A stretch of 64,000 nucleotides of DNA from Symsagittifera roscoffensis (taxonomy: Eukaryota; Xenacoelomorpha; Acoela; Convolutidae). This document shows positions 62,006 through 64,000 of the stretch, in pieces (the stretch's first letter is position 1; each line of letters starts with the position of its first letter). The position numbers and the translations under genes are program-made. The notes beneath the pieces were generated by a model that saw only the letters and a list, made by a program, of their open reading frames with translations, did no database searches and was not told where the DNA came from. The DNA lies in assembly GCF_963678635.1 (NCBI RefSeq), contig NC_087069.1, forward strand, positions 32,451,710-32,515,709, in the 5' to 3' direction.

Positions 62006-63071
62006 AAAGTTTATCAATGAATCCTTGGACTCGTTTTTTTTAAAAATAAAACACATCTCTATTTGTGGCAACGAACATTTGTTGAGTATGTTATAATGAA
62101 CTTCCATCTCTTTGTTAAATGTTCATTTTTTATTATTTCATTTCAATTGTTAGGCAACACCTAAAAATGGACTTTGCGTTGGCTCTCAGTATGTTTTTCT
62201 GTTTTGTCTTCTGATGTTTTTTTGATAATTTTTGCGGTCTTTTTGAGTACTGTTTGTTTAATGTATTTTTTAAAAAAAAAATAGGCGAATAGACTCTGCT
62301 CATGGAGATGCCACCCGACAGGCTGATGTCTTTTTAGTATTCCCCTAAGCCGAACTATTTTGTAATAATACAGTTTTATAGAACGATGACTATATGTTTC
62401 GGCTTGAAAAAGAAATTTTTTTGACTGTTTTTATAATTTAGAGAACTTAAAGCTTCAAAGTTTTTTTACAGAAAATCAAAACTTTGTTAATCACAATCAA
62501 TTTTGTTGATCGTTTTTGTTGTCAAGTTATTTCAGATACCCCTTTTCACTTCTGATGATTGTTCACAGAATATTGCGTTCTAAAAAAGAATGCTAAAAGG
62601 AAAGAAAAACTGAAGTTTTCAGGCAGTCAATTGGACAAACGTACACACCATTTGTTCCAATTTATGGGATGAAAAATTCCGCTCTTCTTGGTTACAGCTT
62701 TTTTAAAAATTGTATTTTTTGTGGATTAACTCCAAAAGTAAGAAATCATGTAACCTTATTCACTTGGCAAGAATTAAAATTTTTTCTTGTTACACCGAAT
62801 GTGTAAGATATAGTATCATGAAAAATGTCTTAAGAAAGAATTTAGTAAATTATTTTTTGAATTCAATCTCAATCACGCGAAGAAAAGCTATGATGATATC
62901 AAATGAAACATATCTGAGAAACAGTTGCTTTTTTCTTGACCTTCAAAACTAACTTCAAAAATTTGAACGGCCGATTTCAAACTTGAGTTAAATTGTTCGA
63001 TTCACGAAAAGTCAGTTTGATTGGTTTTAATTTCAAATATTGGTGCTGATTAAGTTAAAAAGGTTTTTATC

Positions 63072-63215
63072 ATGGATAGTTCAAAACCAATGAAAGATAT
63101 GGTCAATCAGGTTACGGATACGAATGTGAGAGAGGCGTTGTATCTGATGACAAACAGTTTAGTATCCGAGACGATTGAGCTTGCAGAAAAATTGGGTGAC
63201 TTGCAAACTATTTGA
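63072..63215 (+). CDS. 47-residue ORF, right-hand duplicate
   Basis: Duplicate of 56652-56795, starting MDSSKPMKDMVNQVT and ending KLGDLQTI. The three replacements relative to the left copy (N2D, N29S, D42G) leave the frame open. Too little divergence exists to claim selection. Confidence 0.4.
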   Translation: MDSSKPMKDMVNQVTDTNVREALYLMTNSLVSETIELAEKLGDLQTI

Positions 63216-64000
63216 TTTAATTTGATGGAGCGGTTGAGGGTTCAGGCACTGTATGTTAATAGGGTTTCGATTCTAATTGGGTGATTTTAACGAAAAGAAA
63301 AACAAGTTCTTGGTGATATTCAAGTACTTTTCCGATGTTTGGGATACACTAAGGTTACGCAGAGCTCAATGAGTTCGTACCATATTATGCCGGTTGCTGA
63401 AAATCTACCCCATAGGTTGAACTCCACGGTTTCTGTCTCTTTTGCAGGTTGTAAGACAAATTGGCAGCTTATAAGTTACGAAAAATTTTGAACAAAAAAG
63501 CAACAAACTCAATGGGAAAAAAATTAAATGAACAAGAATCTCCCTTCCATTGAATCAAATGAAAACCATGAGGCAATCAAAAATTGCTTCATCACAATTT
63601 CTGGTAATTGAAGCTTGTTGGTTTTGTGTAAAATTGACCGTGGGCAAGTTCGATATGAAGAAGACGACCGAGTGCACGATTTAAAAACTATAGAATTGCT
63701 ATCAGAAAACAACCCTTGGCTAACTGGACGACCAATTCTAATCGCGGTACATTCAAAATGAGAAATGAGGAGGGAATAATGAAACTCTAAGCTAGTCTTT
63801 ATTCCCGAAGCATATAAAAAAAACATGACCGCGGAAACGAGAAGCATGTGAACTCTAATGAACTCTAGTTGTTGAAGATAAGAGCAGTCCTTCGACACTG
63901 AAAGTTTGCGTTAATAACATTGATTTAACTATTGAAAATACATCGGTTGAATGAGCCAAAGAAAGGGCATTACAAGAAAAAAACGTTTTCTTGAAAGATT

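Larger units (their letters stand above)
60354..64000 (+). repeat. 6.4-kb duplication, right copy (runs off the window)
   Basis: Counterpart of 53948-57600 with scattered substitutions and short indels. It continues to the last base given. Confidence 0.9.

Overview
The window is AT-rich eukaryotic DNA from an invertebrate animal that I cannot name. Two genes with host-type architecture are supported. One is a BCL-2-family gene (44416-46135) whose single intron sits directly after the GGW of BH2, the classic position in animal BCL-2 genes. The other is an EngB/GTPBP8-type GTPase, with exon 1 at 24376-24885 and a probable exon 2 at 31377-31604. Almost everything else is transposable elements and tandem repeats. 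No bacterial operons, CRISPR arrays, rRNA or tRNA genes were seen.

Layout. 1-1450 (-): broken reverse transcriptase (RT) of a YLDD-type non-LTR element. 2460-3080: SGNH/GDSL hydrolase-like fragment of retroelement type. 3430-6880 and 6950-9425: two decayed CR1/Jockey-like LINEs, each with an ORF1 and an endonuclease-RT ORF2. 10500-13592 (-): a long decayed PHD-RT element with a WYADD active site. 13690-16060: a Penelope-like element (PLE) with an internal partial duplication. 16090-16430 (-): a second SGNH relic. 16740-25750: inverted duplication of a PLE tail plus GTPase exon 1, flanking a PLE whose 5' and 3' parts lie head to head, with a hAT transposase fragment. 25750-31376: the presumed GTPase intron, filled with a decayed LINE interrupted by at least four other insertions. 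32891-36665: a full-length LINE with an intact ORF, a (CAA)n tail and a 12-bp target-site duplication. 36700-44200: mostly non-coding, with several copies of a hairpin-ended repeat and a relic of GTPase exon 2. 44416-46135: BCL-2-like gene. 47000-53747: degenerate tandem repeats of about 175 bp, 1.62-kb tandem duplications and a 592-bp palindrome. 53748-53947: 200 Ns. 53948-64000: a 6.4-kb direct duplication carrying LINE RT relics, with a 705-bp tandem array between the copies.

Most notable signals. (1) The PLE RTs carry a C4HC3 PHD finger between RT motif B (GLAMGAS) and motif C (YVDD), in three separate copies of two diverged subfamilies. (2) The PLE tails carry a hammerhead-like core (CTGATGA, 4-bp stem, GAAA). 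(3) The intact LINE has a leucine-rich stretch ending in NPGP, like a 2A ribosome-skipping peptide, directly before its PHD finger. (4) A dispersed repeat family has changing but still self-complementary hairpins at both ends, resembling Helentron-type rolling-circle elements. (5) The BCL-2-like protein has lost the NWGR signature of BH1 and has a very long Ser/Asn-rich insertion between BH1 and BH2.
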